A stretch of DNA of 64,000 nt from Collinsella sp. An7 (GTDB lineage: Bacteria > Actinomycetota > Coriobacteriia > Coriobacteriales > Coriobacteriaceae), in NCBI RefSeq assembly GCF_002159335.1, contig NZ_NFHP01000001.1, forward strand, positions 1 to 64,000, given 5' to 3'. Below, one piece after another: positions 63,568 to 64,000 of this stretch. Made by a program: the position numbers and the translations under genes. Each line of letters begins with the position of its first letter. Within the stretch, counting starts at the first letter, position 1. The notes beneath the pieces were generated by a model, which was given only the letters and a program-made list of their open reading frames with translations, searched no databases and was not told the DNA's origin.

Positions 63568-63918
63568 ATGCCCGGAGTATTTGTCTGTGCGGCTATCGCG
63601 GTGCTTTGCCTAGCGCTGGCGATCGTGCTGCTTACCGGACGGGGCGCCTTTCTGGTGGCGGGGTACAATATGGCGACTCCCGAGGAGCGCGCTCTGTACG
63701 ATGAGAGGAGGCTCAGCCGCTCGGTGGGTTGCCTCATGGTCTTCTGTGCTGTTTTCGCAACCGTAATGGCACTGGCGTGCTGGTGCGCGCAGGAGGGTCT
63801 GATGACGAGGGGCGCCGTGACGACCATGGGGACGGTGGGCGCACTTTTGCTCGTTTCTGTCATTGGCGGCGTGGTCTGGTATGCCAATACGCGCTGCTTC
63901 CGCAGACCCAAGCGCTGA
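63568..63918 (+). CDS. DUF3784-like small membrane protein
   Basis: A 116-residue protein with three membrane helices. GRGAFLVAGYNMATPEERAL is the hallmark of the DUF3784 family, small membrane proteins of unknown function common in Firmicutes and Coriobacteriia. The ATG at 63568 is preferred because GAGGGGG lies six bases upstream; starts at 63541 (GTG) and 63553 are alternatives. It follows mfd by 86 bp in the same direction. Confidence 0.75.
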   Translation: MPGVFVCAAIAVLCLALAIVLLTGRGAFLVAGYNMATPEERALYDERRLSRSVGCLMVFCAVFATVMALACWCAQEGLMTRGAVTTMGTVGALLLVSVIGGVVWYANTRCFRRPKR

Positions 63919-63925
63919 GCGGACC

Positions 63926-64000
63926 TCAGCAGCTCGGCAGCGAGCGGTGGTCGAACACGCCCACCATGCGGATCACGTGGCGGCGTTCGCGCTTGAAGTA
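63926..64000 (-). CDS. C-terminal end of a gene running off the window
   Basis: On the minus strand an open frame enters from beyond 64000 and stops at 63926-63928, reading YFKRERRHVIRMVGVFDHRS, then LPSC. It converges with the DUF3784 gene. It is too short to identify. Confidence 0.4.
   Translation of the reverse strand, partial: YFKRERRHVIRMVGVFDHRSLPSC

Overview
The window is a high-GC, densely coded stretch of a Gram-positive chromosome. I read it as a gut actinobacterium of the Coriobacteriia, with Collinsella or a close relative most likely. This is an inference from GC-rich codon use, Tat- and lipobox-bearing secreted proteins, an LPQTG-anchored surface protein, beta-glucoside and alpha-galactoside use, and many short palindromic repeats. 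There is no rRNA, prophage, plasmid gene, insertion-sequence transposase or CRISPR array. One tRNA (Gln, UUG) is present.

Layout. 0.6-9.4 kb is a beta-glucoside locus: an RpiR regulator, two GH1 6-phospho-beta-glucosidases, a Cof-type HAD phosphatase, a ROK sugar kinase and a decayed PTS EIIC gene. 9.5-20.2 kb holds an OafA-type acyltransferase with an SGNH domain, cstA behind an attenuator-like leader, tRNA-Gln, a peptidoglycan-binding protein, a two-component system and a TVP38/DedA-like membrane protein. 20.8-24.7 kb has a polyprenyl diphosphate synthase, galE and a Tat-exported cell-wall hydrolase. 24.9-37.6 kb is a redox and regulator region: three LysR, one TetR, two histidine phosphatases, MBL-fold, aldo/keto reductase, flavin reductase, flavodoxin-fold reductase, AEC transporter, CMD-cupin and a truncated DUF362 gene. 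38.5-43.4 kb has small lipoprotein and cysteine-rich genes, then an amino-acid ABC transporter (permease, ATPase, binding protein). 43.6-49.6 kb has a GH36 alpha-galactosidase, a broken Crp/Fnr gene and clpB. 50.2-55.9 kb has nucleoside and ribose salvage (ribokinase, nucleoside hydrolase), pyrE, a HAD phosphatase and a lipoprotein. 56.1-63.9 kb has a serine recombinase, a repeat-rich LPQTG surface protein, a small winged-helix protein, mfd and a DUF3784 membrane protein.

The most unusual content lies between the genes. (1) About 16 short hairpins share a GGGGAC-type core but carry different complementary arms; one sits in frame inside mfd. (2) Two larger hairpins, upstream of a 6-phospho-beta-glucosidase and of pyrE, share a conserved interior but have unrelated 33-nt outer arms and compensating inner stems, as a structured RNA or an arm-switching DNA element would. 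(3) Four hairpin units of about 81 bp stand in tandem at 37.76-38.09 kb. (4) Two MITE-like inverted-repeat elements lie at 14.3 and 49.9 kb. (5) A 1-2/2-3/3-4 attenuator precedes cstA. All functional assignments are from reading the sequence only; no database search was run.
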